A stretch of DNA of 64,000 nucleotides from positions 62,001-126,000 of the forward strand of contig CATLAX010000001.1 of NCBI GenBank assembly GCA_949878575.1. The letters run 5' to 3'. The notes under the pieces are model-generated. The model was given only the letters and a program-made list of their open reading frames with translations, searched no databases and was not told the origin of the DNA. How positions within the stretch are numbered: position 1 is the first letter of the stretch; each line of letters begins with the position of its first letter. This document shows, piece after piece, positions 49,875 through 58,302 of this stretch. The translations under genes and the position numbers were made by a program. This stretch comes from an uncultured Alphaproteobacteria bacterium. Lineage in GTDB: Bacteria; Pseudomonadota; Alphaproteobacteria; Rs-D84.

Positions 49875-50567
49875 ATGTTTTTAAAAGACAATAAAATGTT
49901 GTGGTGGCGTCTGGCGCTGGGGGCGGCGGTTGCATTGGTTCTGGTTTTGATGGGAATATTTTGGTTTGATGCGCCGGTGCTGATGTTCATGCGCGATTTT
50001 GACTGTCGTTTTTGGAGAATTTTAAGCGCTGTTTTTGATGATAAAATATGGTGCGGGGCCTTTGCGCTGGCAATAATTGTTTTATATGTGAAAAAGTCAC
50101 TAAAATCAGATTTTAAGTGCACTGTTTGTAGAAATGGTGTCAATTTGCGTGCGTTTTTTTGTGATTTTTGGCAAAAAACAAAGAACAGTAATGTGTTTTT
50201 TATATTTTGCTCCATCTTTGCCACGGGCGTTGTTGTTGAATTGTTGAAAGTGTTTCTGGGGCGGTCGCGTCCGATATTGTATGAGGCGTTAGAGTTTTCC
50301 GGATTCTTTCCGCCGTCTGTGGACTGGGTGTTTAATTCCATGCCGTCTGGGCATACGGCCATATCGTTTGCCGCACTGGTTATGATTGGGATGCTGGCGC
50401 CGCGTTTCCGCACGGCTACGTGGACACTGGCCGTACTGATAGGCGTCGCGCGCGTTTGTGTCGGCGACCACTGGCCCAGCGACGTAATTTTAGGCGCTTT
50501 TATAGGAATGGCGATGGCCGATTTGACAAAGTGGGCGCTGGCCCGGATGTCTTTGTGCCGGCAATAA
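49875..50567 (+). CDS. PAP2-family membrane phosphatase
   Basis: A 230-residue integral membrane phosphatase, related to PgpB/LpxE-type lipid phosphatases. The three catalytic motifs are present: KVFLGRSRP (C1), SMPSGH (C2, His general base) and ARVCVGDHWPSDV (C3). Several TMs surround them. The possible substrates include undecaprenyl pyrophosphate, phosphatidylglycerophosphate or lipid A. Residues about 75-110 form a cytoplasmic loop (KSDFKCTVCRNGV then FWQKTKNSN) unlike its surroundings in base composition. Confidence 0.85.
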   Translation: MFLKDNKMLWWRLALGAAVALVLVLMGIFWFDAPVLMFMRDFDCRFWRILSAVFDDKIWCGAFALAIIVLYVKKSLKSDFKCTVCRNGVNLRAFFCDFWQKTKNSNVFFIFCSIFATGVVVELLKVFLGRSRPILYEALEFSGFFPPSVDWVFNSMPSGHTAISFAALVMIGMLAPRFRTATWTLAVLIGVARVCVGDHWPSDVILGAFIGMAMADLTKWALARMSLCRQ

Positions 50568-50608
50568 AGCGATATTGTTTATAAATTCTATGTTTCGGAT
50601 TGTTTTTG

Positions 50609-50617
50609 TGATATAGT
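50609..50617 (+). promoter_or_regulatory. Extended -10 promoter of ftsK, leaderless
   Basis: TGATATAGT, extended -10 form; 7 nt separate it from the ftsK ATG at 50625 and no Shine-Dalgarno is present. Confidence 0.5.
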
Positions 50618-50624
50618 TCAGAAT

Positions 50625-52880
50625 ATGGGTACAAAATCTAAATTTTTGCCGGACAGTGTTTCGGGGGCCTTGAAAACACTTGCATTTCGTGCGTGTGGCG
50701 GCGTGATATTGGTGGCGGGCGTGATATTGGCGGCGGGGCTGTTGTTTCATGACCCGTATCTGGATGGTTTTGCCGCCGCCGGAACAATGGGGCGCCAGGG
50801 GCTGATTGGAAACATTGTTGGTTTTGTCCGTTATGCAATCGGTTTTATTCCCGCGATGTTTGTTTTTTTATGCATGGCGCGGCGCGGGCTGGTAATGATG
50901 ACCGGCATGCGTGATGAAAACGCGCCGGAATATAATTTTATGCGCGCGTTTATCGCCGTATGCGCGGGGGCGGCCGGCATGGGAATGCTGGCGCCGGGGG
51001 CGACGTTCGGCGGACTGGCCGGGGCGGTGGCCGCGGCGGATATGACGTCGCTTGTCGGTGCGTGGACCGTGTTGGCGGGCGTGCTGGCCATGGCGGTGTT
51101 TGTTTGGATGGGCGCGCGCGTGCTGCATATAAAATGGGTGCATGTCCGCGCCGTTGCGGTGCGTTTATGGCGCGCGCTTCGCTGGGTTCTGTCCGTGTTC
51201 CATTTAACGCGTCCGGCGGGCGCAAACGCTGCTGATACAGCGCCGGCGGAAGATGCGGAATATGATGCGGATACAGATGCGGATGATGATGAGACGGCGG
51301 CGGATTCCGCGCAGGCCCCGCGTGCCGGGCGCCGTCGCGCCGTATCCGGCCGCGCAATCGCCGCGCCGCGCCGCGCGCGAAAATCCGGGGAATATCAGCT
51401 GCCGCCGCCGGAATTGTTGGAGGCGTCCAATTTCGGCAAGAATGTCGTGACACCAGAATTGAAACAAAACGCAAAGGCTATGGAGGTGCATTTTGCCGAA
51501 TACGGCGTGCGCGGCCGCGTAACGGGAATTCGGCCCGGGCCTATTGTGACACTGTATGAATTTCTGCCCGACAGCGGTACGCGGATGAACGATGTTGCGG
51601 GTACGGTCAAAGACATGACGCGCGCGATGGCGACGGAAAACATTCGCATAGCGCATATCCCCGGAACGCAGTACATAGGCGTTGAAATGGTTAACCTAAA
51701 CCGCCAGACCGTACGGTACCGGTCGCTGGTGGCGAATTCAATATTTGTTAATTCAAAATACAAGATACCGCTGGCGCTGGGGGTGGATATTGGCGGAAAT
51801 CCGATGTATTATGATTTGGCGAAAATGCCGCATATGCTGATTGCTGGGCGCACCGGATCCGGAAAATCCGTTTTTGTTCAATCCATTATCACATCCATTG
51901 TGTATCATTTTACGCCGGACAAGTGCAAGTTAATGATTATTGACCCAAAGGGGGTTGATTTCGGGTTCTGGGATGATATTCCGCATTTGATTACGCCTAT
52001 TGTAAAACTGGATCCGGCGGCGGCGGTAAACGCATTAAAATGGGCTGTTCGCGAAATGGAGGAACGTTACAAGCAGTTGCAGTTGTTAAATGCTCGCAAC
52101 ATAGAAAGCTATAACGAGGCGGTGGCCGCCAAGCGCAATGCGGGCGAAAAATTAACGCGCCAGGTTGCTGTCGGCACGGACGAAGAAACGGGAGAGCTGC
52201 TGTTTGAGACGCAGGAAATAGATTTGTCGGACATGCCGTACATCGTGATTATTATTGACGAGGTTGCCGATTTGATGAGTCTGGCCCGCAAAGAGGTGGA
52301 GGCTTGTGTTCAGCGCATTGCGCAGAAGGCGCGCGCCGCCGGAATACATTTGGTAATGGCGACACAGCGCCCGGATGCGACGACCATTACCGGTGTCATA
52401 AAGGCGAATTTCCCGACACGCATTTCTTTCCAGGCGCGCAGTGCGATTGATTCTCGCACCACCCTGGGCGAGGGCGGGGCGGAAAACCTGCTGGCGATGG
52501 GCGACATGCTGTTTAGCGAGGCGGGACGCGTTCCCGTGCGCATACACGGCGCGTTTATATCGGATGACGAAATGAACTCAATCGGTGATTTCCTGCGCGC
52601 CCAGGGTACGCCGGAATATGCGGCCGGCGTTACCGATGGTGATGACGCGGGCGCCACGGATGCGTCGGCGCCTGCGGCCGCGCCCGCAAAAGGAGACAAG
52701 GACGGCGATCTTTACGCACAGGCGAAAGAGTGCGTGCTGCGTGACAAAAAACCGACGATTTCCTATATTCAGCGAAGGCTGCAAATCGGGTACAACAAGG
52801 CGGCCGGATTTATGGAGCGGATGGAGCAGGAGGGGATTGTCAGTGCGCCGGACGTTAACAACAAGCGGCATATTTTGTAA
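50625..52880 (+). CDS. ftsK: DNA translocase FtsK
   Basis: A 751-residue FtsK/SpoIIIE. N-terminal four-TM membrane domain (about 20-165), a short Ala/Asp-rich linker (about 200-260), then the alpha-beta motor with Walker A GRTGSGKSVFVQ (about 408) and Walker B VIIIDEVADLM (about 540), and RQ-type GVDIGG/ATQRPDAT motifs. The C-terminal gamma winged helix (ISYIQRRLQIGYNKAAGFME) reads KOPS and activates XerCD. Length is on the short side because of the reduced linker. It starts leaderless (see promoter at 50609). Confidence 0.95.
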   Translation: MGTKSKFLPDSVSGALKTLAFRACGGVILVAGVILAAGLLFHDPYLDGFAAAGTMGRQGLIGNIVGFVRYAIGFIPAMFVFLCMARRGLVMMTGMRDENAPEYNFMRAFIAVCAGAAGMGMLAPGATFGGLAGAVAAADMTSLVGAWTVLAGVLAMAVFVWMGARVLHIKWVHVRAVAVRLWRALRWVLSVFHLTRPAGANAADTAPAEDAEYDADTDADDDETAADSAQAPRAGRRRAVSGRAIAAPRRARKSGEYQLPPPELLEASNFGKNVVTPELKQNAKAMEVHFAEYGVRGRVTGIRPGPIVTLYEFLPDSGTRMNDVAGTVKDMTRAMATENIRIAHIPGTQYIGVEMVNLNRQTVRYRSLVANSIFVNSKYKIPLALGVDIGGNPMYYDLAKMPHMLIAGRTGSGKSVFVQSIITSIVYHFTPDKCKLMIIDPKGVDFGFWDDIPHLITPIVKLDPAAAVNALKWAVREMEERYKQLQLLNARNIESYNEAVAAKRNAGEKLTRQVAVGTDEETGELLFETQEIDLSDMPYIVIIIDEVADLMSLARKEVEACVQRIAQKARAAGIHLVMATQRPDATTITGVIKANFPTRISFQARSAIDSRTTLGEGGAENLLAMGDMLFSEAGRVPVRIHGAFISDDEMNSIGDFLRAQGTPEYAAGVTDGDDAGATDASAPAAAPAKGDKDGDLYAQAKECVLRDKKPTISYIQRRLQIGYNKAAGFMERMEQEGIVSAPDVNNKRHIL

Positions 52881-52883
52881 CAC

Positions 52884-52910
52884 AAACACCGGCGTTTGCC
52901 GGTGTTTTTT
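52884..52910 (+). terminator. Terminator of ftsK
   Basis: Arms AAACACCGGC (52884-52893) and GCCGGTGTTT (52898-52907), loop GTTT, then T run. Confidence 0.85.
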
Positions 52911-52934
52911 ATGCTTTTTTAATATCTGCATTTA

Positions 52935-52943
52935 TGATATAAT
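52935..52943 (+). promoter_or_regulatory. Extended -10 promoter of barrel protein gene
   Basis: TGATATAAT, same nonamer as at 20787 and 55093; leader carries AAAGGAG before the ATG at 52968. Confidence 0.5.
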
Positions 52944-52967
52944 TTCCCCAAAAGGAGAAAAGTACAG

Positions 52968-54221
52968 ATGAAAAAACAGATGTCTTTGTTTATTTGGGCC
53001 GCGGCCGTATTCGGCATGGCGCCGGTATGGGCCGCGACAAACGCCGGCATGCGCGCCGCGTCCAGCGCCGATTTGACGGGCGCGCCGGCGGTTCGCGCGC
53101 GCCCCGCGGTAAATTATGAAAAATATGAAACCCGCACGACAACGCGCACATACGACATGCAGGACCGCGGTGATTTGTATTACACCCAACCGGCCAGCCG
53201 CAGCGCCATGTACAAGGAATATGACAATTCCAACCGACTGGCGGGCTCGTCCGTTAGAAACACGACGACGCGCAACGTCCGCACAACACGCGCGGAAACC
53301 GTGCGCCGGGAACTAAAGCGCAAGTATTATCTGGCGCATCCGTTCTTTCAACCGCTGAAGGGAAAGTTTGGTTCCGTTACGGACATTGCATATGACATGA
53401 ATTCTTATGACATGACGTTAACGCCGCTGGAAAACATGAGCATTTCCGATACGCGCGCAAAATGGGACATGAAGGCGTTTTCTGTAAAGGAAGACTTCAG
53501 CTACGGTATCACGGACCGTCTGGCGGTGCTGGCCATGGTGAAGTACGACAAGACAAAGTACAAGTTTGACTGGTCAACCGCGCCTGATGACAAGATGGAC
53601 GACGACGGTTTTAACCTGTTCGGCCTGGGGGCACAGTGGCGCTTTGTTGACAACGACAAATGGATTGGCACGCTGTCGGGATATTTTCAGCACCAAAAGG
53701 ATATTGCAAACAACTATATCCTGGATCTGAAGGGCGGGTATAAGATTTCGCGTTCCACCATATACGGCCTGGCCCGCGGATGGTATGTTGATTTTGACGG
53801 CAACTCTTATGGCAACGGTATAGAGGGCACAACCGCAGAGGGCAACAAGGCCGCCATATTCATCGCATACGACACCGATGTTGACGATGTGTTTTATATA
53901 GAAGGCGGTATCGGCGTGTTTAGTGTTCTGGATGAAGACTGGACATTGAACCTGGAGGCTGTGTTCGGCGACTATGACTGGCACAACCAGGCGTCCATCA
54001 AGGGTGCAATCGGCTGGCAGCCGAACGACTGGGTGGCGTTAAACCTGTATGCCAAGACCGCGTTTTACGACAGTGCCGATGATAAAAAACTGGGCTACTG
54101 GTCTTATGGCGCCACGGCCGAGGACGGTTCGTTTATAAACAGCTGGGTAAAGCACGGCGAGGCTAAATTGTCCGATTACAAGGAAACGACAATCGGCCTG
54201 CAGGCGATATTCCAGTTTTAA
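52968..54221 (+). CDS. Outer-membrane beta-barrel protein, unknown
   Basis: A 417-residue protein with a signal peptide (cleavage near VWA). Residues 22-120 are Ala/Thr/Arg-rich and extended; residues about 150-417 alternate hydrophobic and polar residues in short strands with turns at D/N-rich sites (GLGAQWRF, GTLSGYFQHQ, LDLKGGYKIS) and finish with QAIFQF, a terminal Phe expected for BAM recognition. FSYGITDRLAVLAMVKYD matches the downstream barrel protein, so both belong to one family. Function unknown; perhaps a porin-like or structural barrel. Confidence 0.72.
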   Translation: MKKQMSLFIWAAAVFGMAPVWAATNAGMRAASSADLTGAPAVRARPAVNYEKYETRTTTRTYDMQDRGDLYYTQPASRSAMYKEYDNSNRLAGSSVRNTTTRNVRTTRAETVRRELKRKYYLAHPFFQPLKGKFGSVTDIAYDMNSYDMTLTPLENMSISDTRAKWDMKAFSVKEDFSYGITDRLAVLAMVKYDKTKYKFDWSTAPDDKMDDDGFNLFGLGAQWRFVDNDKWIGTLSGYFQHQKDIANNYILDLKGGYKISRSTIYGLARGWYVDFDGNSYGNGIEGTTAEGNKAAIFIAYDTDVDDVFYIEGGIGVFSVLDEDWTLNLEAVFGDYDWHNQASIKGAIGWQPNDWVALNLYAKTAFYDSADDKKLGYWSYGATAEDGSFINSWVKHGEAKLSDYKETTIGLQAIFQF

Positions 54222-54305
54222 TTGAATCACAAGTGCACGATGTGCCGGGATTCCCGGCGTGTCGTGCGTTTGTGTGTCATAATGTTTTAGCGATGGGGGT
54301 ACGCG

Positions 54306-55022
54306 GTGTTTAAAAGGTTCTTTGTTGCGGCGGTGTTTGTTGCGGCCGGTATTGTGTCGGCGCATGCCGGGGATATGGAGCATGATACATCTGATCCGGT
54401 TTACATGTTGCAGACGGAAGAGATTTTGTCCGTTTCAAACGTTGCATATTATGACAGTATCCTGCGCATAGGCCAGGCGCTGTCGTACGGGATAAACGAC
54501 AGACTGTCGGCCGGAATGAGCGTTCATTATCAAAACGACTTTGACGGGTCAGAGGACGGTTTTTCCAGTTTTGATTTGGGCGGCGTGTACCGTTTGGCGC
54601 GCGCCGAGGACAACAGTGCGCAGATTGTTTCCGATGTGCTGTTCGGGTTTAAGTTTGGCGGTTCGTCGCATGTTCGCACACCGTGGTTTGCCGATTCCAC
54701 ATATTACGCGGGGCTGCGTTTCGGCCGCAGATTTGCGGGCGTGACACTGGCCGGTACGGTCAAGTCCAGCTGGATTTTTGACGACGACCGCGGAATGTCT
54801 TATATTGATTTTATACCCGAGGCTTATTTTAGACTGCGCGGGGCGTGGCGTTTCGGCATCGGCGCCGATTTGCGCAAGGCCACAAATCCCGATTACGACC
54901 AGGAATGGTTGAATGCAAAAATATTGCGCCAGTACGGCCGCACGCAGTACATAGTTCATACGGATTATGAATTTGAAGAAGACGAGTTGCAGGTGGGCGC
55001 AAAACTTAACATACTGTTTTAA
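54306..55022 (+). CDS. Outer-membrane beta-barrel protein, paralogue
   Basis: A 238-residue exported protein; it starts at GTG and has a signal peptide ending AHA. The mature region shows alternating strands and the sequence LSYGINDRLSAGMSVHYQ, parallel to FSYGITDRLAVLAMVKYD in the preceding gene, and ends LNILF with the terminal Phe. About 10-12 strands would fit the length. It lies 84 nt after its larger paralogue and ends before a terminator, suggesting local duplication and divergence. Confidence 0.7.
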   Translation: MFKRFFVAAVFVAAGIVSAHAGDMEHDTSDPVYMLQTEEILSVSNVAYYDSILRIGQALSYGINDRLSAGMSVHYQNDFDGSEDGFSSFDLGGVYRLARAEDNSAQIVSDVLFGFKFGGSSHVRTPWFADSTYYAGLRFGRRFAGVTLAGTVKSSWIFDDDRGMSYIDFIPEAYFRLRGAWRFGIGADLRKATNPDYDQEWLNAKILRQYGRTQYIVHTDYEFEEDELQVGAKLNILF

Positions 55023-55032
55023 TGGTTTAGAG

Positions 55033-55052
55033 CAGGACCCGCGAATGCGGGC
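55033..55052 (+). terminator. Terminator after the barrel gene pair
   Basis: CAGGACCCGC and GCGGGCCTTG pair with one bulged base across loop GAAT, followed by a T-rich run. Confidence 0.6.
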
Positions 55053-55092
55053 CTTGTTTTTATTTTTTTGGCTTTTTTGGCGGGGGGCTATG

Positions 55093-55101
55093 TGATATAA
55101 T
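55093..55101 (+). promoter_or_regulatory. Extended -10 promoter of the large Cys-rich protein gene
   Basis: TGATATAAT, 12 nt before the ATG at 55114, so the leader would be only about 6 nt, with no usable ribosome binding site. Confidence 0.5.
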
Positions 55102-55113
55102 AAACGCAAGAGA

Positions 55114-57537
55114 ATGAGAAAATTATTAGCGTGCATTTTTGCGGTATTTGTTTTTGCACCCGTCCGTGATGCCGGTGCGGCGGCCATTTCACGTGCTGTG
55201 CCGTCCGCGTCTGACACATCCGCCGCCGCATCCGCGCGCGAAGGCGGCACATCGCGTGGCGCGTATGCGTCGTCCGGTACGACTGCGTCGCGCGGAACCG
55301 TTGCCGCGCGCGCGCCCGCCACGTCGGCGGCTGATAATGCCACCGTGCGCACGCGCGATGTTTCGCGTGGCTCGGGCGAGGATGCCGCCGCCACGCCGTC
55401 GCGCGGGATGAGCGCGCGCAGCGCCGCCGCCGCGGACATGACGGCGCGCGACAAACTGGATGCGGCGGTTCATACCGTCGGGCGTAATGCGCGCGTGACC
55501 GCGGCCGGCGTTAACAACGACCCCGCGGTGCGCCGGTCGGGGGTGTCGCTGCGCCCCAGCACGGCCGAGGTTGGCGGCCGCGCCAAAATTGCCGGAACAA
55601 ATATGCAGACGGGATCAAATGTCGGGGATTCCGTGCGCGCGCTGCAGTCGCGTGCGGCAACAACGACCCAGCGTGAAACAATTACAGAGGCAAAGGAACG
55701 TCTGGAACAGACGGCGGAGCTTAACAAGTCATGCCAGGAACAGTACAACGACTGCATGGACCAGTTCTGTGCGGTGATTGATTCCAATCAGAAACGCTGC
55801 AGTTGCAGTGCGAACCTGTCGCGTTATACAAAGGTTGAAACGGCCGTCAAAGACGCCAACACCCAGTTAAACGACGTGGCGCAGCGGATACGTTATGTCG
55901 GTCTGTCGGCGGATGAGATTCGCGCCATCATGTCCGCAACAGAGGCGGAAGAGGCCCTGTCTGGTGCGCGCGACACGACGGAAACACGCAACATGCTGGA
56001 AGATATAGAGGCGTTGATAAAGAACCCCAGCAGCACCAACAGCGCCGGCAGTGACGGTTTTTCCACACTGGATATAAATCTTGATTTTTCTGATTCAACC
56101 GATTTGTTTAATCTGGACTTTTTAAACAACAATTCCGGCAACCTGTCAAATCTGCGCGGAACCGATTTGTACAATGCGGCGAAAAAAAGATGCAACAGCA
56201 TTTTAACCCAGTGCAAGGATGCCGGTGCGACATCCGCGCAGATTACCGCAAACTATGACCTGGCGATTGACAAGGACTGCATCGCGTACGAGCAGGGGTT
56301 GAACAAGATGAATGAAACGCTGGTGTCAAACGTGCGCAGTGCGAATTTAATGCTGCAAAAGGCGCGTCTGGCCGTGCTGCAGAACAAGAATGAATATGAC
56401 GCAAAGGGATGTATCGCGGCGCTGGACAACTGCATGACGGACGAGATGGTCTGCGGCGAGGGCTATGAAAAATGTCTGGATCCGACAAAGCGATATATAG
56501 ATGAAAACGGCAAGGTTGTTCTGGGCGAGGATATCACGGACATACGCGATTTCATGGAGAATTACGACAACTCCAAAATAGATGTCCCATTTTTAACAAG
56601 CGCCGCCAAAAAGACCGTAGGAGTTGAAGCGTGTAAAAAAGATGTTGATGGCAACGGCCGCACCGATGACAGTGGAAATCCCATACCTAATGGTGATGGG
56701 GCGTGCGCGGTAAAATATCTGTTGCAGAAAATCGGGACGGGCGTGCGCACAACGGACGGCGGGCTGTGCCGCGCCGTGTTGGACAAGTGCCAGCGTTACA
56801 CGTATGATTCAAACAGCAATTACAAGCCGTACAACGACATTGTTTTAAATTATATCCAACGCGCCATGGTTAATATAAAGGCCGGCCAGGAAAAGGTCAT
56901 ATCCGAATATGCGTCCAGCTGCATGCTGGATGTGGCGGCCTGTTACAACCAGCAGGTAACACAAATCAGCGCCTGGACCCAGGCGGCCGGCGCGTCCGGA
57001 ATAAAGAATGTCATGAGCGGCGCGTGCCGCAATGTGGCACTGACCTGTGGGTATGCACTGTACGACGGCAAAAAATGCAAGATGGAAATTAATGGCCAAG
57101 AGACGACAAATGAGGAGGCTTGTTATATAGAGGAAGTGTCAAAAATATTCTATCAGGGAATGCTGTGTCCGGAAAATTCAACATATGTTTCCGTATCGCG
57201 TTCGGAGCTTATTGATATTGTTAATGTTAAGGATACATGTGATGGCGGTCAGGGGCGCGCTTCCTTGCCCTCCATAGGTGGTGGTTCCATTTCGGTGTGC
57301 AAGCCGGCGGAGAATTGGACGGCTGGCACTCTTGCTGAGTTAAGACCCGGATTTAACTCGTGGATTATTTTTGATAATACGCAAGTTATTACACCTCAGG
57401 TTGTAATGGATACGTATGTGAATGAATTGTGCGCATGTAAGTCCGGATATGAGGTGTGGAACAGCAGTTGTGTCATTAAATGCGCGTCCGGCACAACGCG
57501 CAACAAGACAACGGGCGTCTGTGAAAAAAAGAATTAA
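55114..57537 (+). CDS. Large Cys-rich exported protein, unknown
   Basis: An 807-residue protein with a signal peptide (to about residue 22). Residues about 23-210 are low-complexity Ala/Arg/Ser/Thr with repeated SRG-type motifs. A Cys-rich, helical region follows (CQEQYNDCMDQFCAVIDSNQ then RCSCSANL; CIAALDNCMTDEMVCGEGYEKC). Near residue 508 DVDGNGRTDDSGNP resembles a calcium-binding DxDxNG loop. The C-terminus has Cys-spaced motifs (CACKSGYEVW; CVIKCASG; GVCEKKN). About 30 Cys overall predict many disulfides and surface or periplasmic location. No family recognised; could be an adhesin-like or envelope matrix protein. Promoter at 55093 gives a very short leader. Confidence 0.72.
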   Translation: MRKLLACIFAVFVFAPVRDAGAAAISRAVPSASDTSAAASAREGGTSRGAYASSGTTASRGTVAARAPATSAADNATVRTRDVSRGSGEDAAATPSRGMSARSAAAADMTARDKLDAAVHTVGRNARVTAAGVNNDPAVRRSGVSLRPSTAEVGGRAKIAGTNMQTGSNVGDSVRALQSRAATTTQRETITEAKERLEQTAELNKSCQEQYNDCMDQFCAVIDSNQKRCSCSANLSRYTKVETAVKDANTQLNDVAQRIRYVGLSADEIRAIMSATEAEEALSGARDTTETRNMLEDIEALIKNPSSTNSAGSDGFSTLDINLDFSDSTDLFNLDFLNNNSGNLSNLRGTDLYNAAKKRCNSILTQCKDAGATSAQITANYDLAIDKDCIAYEQGLNKMNETLVSNVRSANLMLQKARLAVLQNKNEYDAKGCIAALDNCMTDEMVCGEGYEKCLDPTKRYIDENGKVVLGEDITDIRDFMENYDNSKIDVPFLTSAAKKTVGVEACKKDVDGNGRTDDSGNPIPNGDGACAVKYLLQKIGTGVRTTDGGLCRAVLDKCQRYTYDSNSNYKPYNDIVLNYIQRAMVNIKAGQEKVISEYASSCMLDVAACYNQQVTQISAWTQAAGASGIKNVMSGACRNVALTCGYALYDGKKCKMEINGQETTNEEACYIEEVSKIFYQGMLCPENSTYVSVSRSELIDIVNVKDTCDGGQGRASLPSIGGGSISVCKPAENWTAGTLAELRPGFNSWIIFDNTQVITPQVVMDTYVNELCACKSGYEVWNSSCVIKCASGTTRNKTTGVCEKKN

Positions 57538-57548
57538 AAAGCTATGAA

Positions 57549-57576
57549 TAAAAAAACCGATGAAAATCGTTTTTTT
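57549..57576. terminator. Weak bidirectional terminator before dnaQ end
   Basis: CGAT/ATCG stem with A and T runs on either side and one bulge, between convergent stop codons; short stem but good T run on both strands. Confidence 0.45.
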
Positions 57577-57578
57577 TA

Positions 57579-58262
57579 TTATGCAGTGATTTTTGCAATG
57601 AATTCGTTATGCGCGGCCAGTTCTTCCGGGCGGGGCGGAAAAGAGCGGTGCGGAAAATTGCCGCCGATTTTCGGATGCGCCAGAAAGGCCTGATGCTGGG
57701 TGGCGATGATTTCCGTTATGTCCGGCGCGGGCGCGGTGTTTTCCAGTTCCAGATACACCTTTGCCAGAATTTCAGAGTCAATTAAGGCGCCGTGTGCGTC
57801 CGCGCGCGCCGTTAGCGATATTCCGTACCATTTGGCCAGCGCGTCCAGGGTATAGCTTTTTGGGCCGAACACCCGGTTGCGCGCCAGGACAAGCGAGTCT
57901 ATCTGTTGTGTGCGCGGAATCTGGGGCAGGCCCAGTTTGGACAGTTCGTAATTCATAAACGGAAAGTCAAAGTCCGCGCCGTTGTGCGCGACAACCGGGG
58001 AATCCGCGATGAATTCCAAAAACGCCGGCGCCACCGCGGCCATTTTTGGCTTGTCTTCCAAAAACGCGTTTGAAATTTTATGAACCATGTATGAATCCGG
58101 CGGAATGATTTTTCCATCGGGGTTTATGTATTCGTGAAAAGTTTTGTCCGTGATAACGCCGTCTATTATTTCCACGGCACCGATTTCAATGCACCGGTCG
58201 CCGCGCATGTATTCCAGGCCGGTCGTTTCAATGTCAAAACAAATAACACGCTTCATTTCCAT
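57579..58262 (-). CDS. dnaQ: DNA polymerase III epsilon subunit (DnaQ, 3'-5' exonuclease)
   Basis: A 227-residue DEDDh exonuclease that proofreads for Pol III. Exo I is CFDIETTGLEY (about residue 8), Exo II is VAHNGADFDFPFMN (about 93), and Exo III is RADAHGALIDSEILA (about 152), with the His of the HxxxxxD motif. The C-terminal tail (PFPPRPEELAAHNEFIAKITA-like) is suited to alpha-subunit contact. An ATG at 58256 is an alternative start. Divergent from the UvrD gene. Confidence 0.92.
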   Translation of the reverse strand: MEMKRVICFDIETTGLEYMRGDRCIEIGAVEIIDGVITDKTFHEYINPDGKIIPPDSYMVHKISNAFLEDKPKMAAVAPAFLEFIADSPVVAHNGADFDFPFMNYELSKLGLPQIPRTQQIDSLVLARNRVFGPKSYTLDALAKWYGISLTARADAHGALIDSEILAKVYLELENTAPAPDITEIIATQHQAFLAHPKIGGNFPHRSFPPRPEELAAHNEFIAKITA

Positions 58263-58268
58263 TTCTCT

Positions 58269-58296
58269 TTGATAACAAAACTTTGTGTATTATAAT
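58269..58296 (+). promoter_or_regulatory. Promoter of the UvrD/PcrA gene
   Basis: TTGATA (58269-58274) and TATAAT (58291-58296) with a 16-bp spacer. Expected transcription start 58302-58304, inside or at the coding start. Confidence 0.6.
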
Positions 58297-58302
58297 GCGA
58301 TG

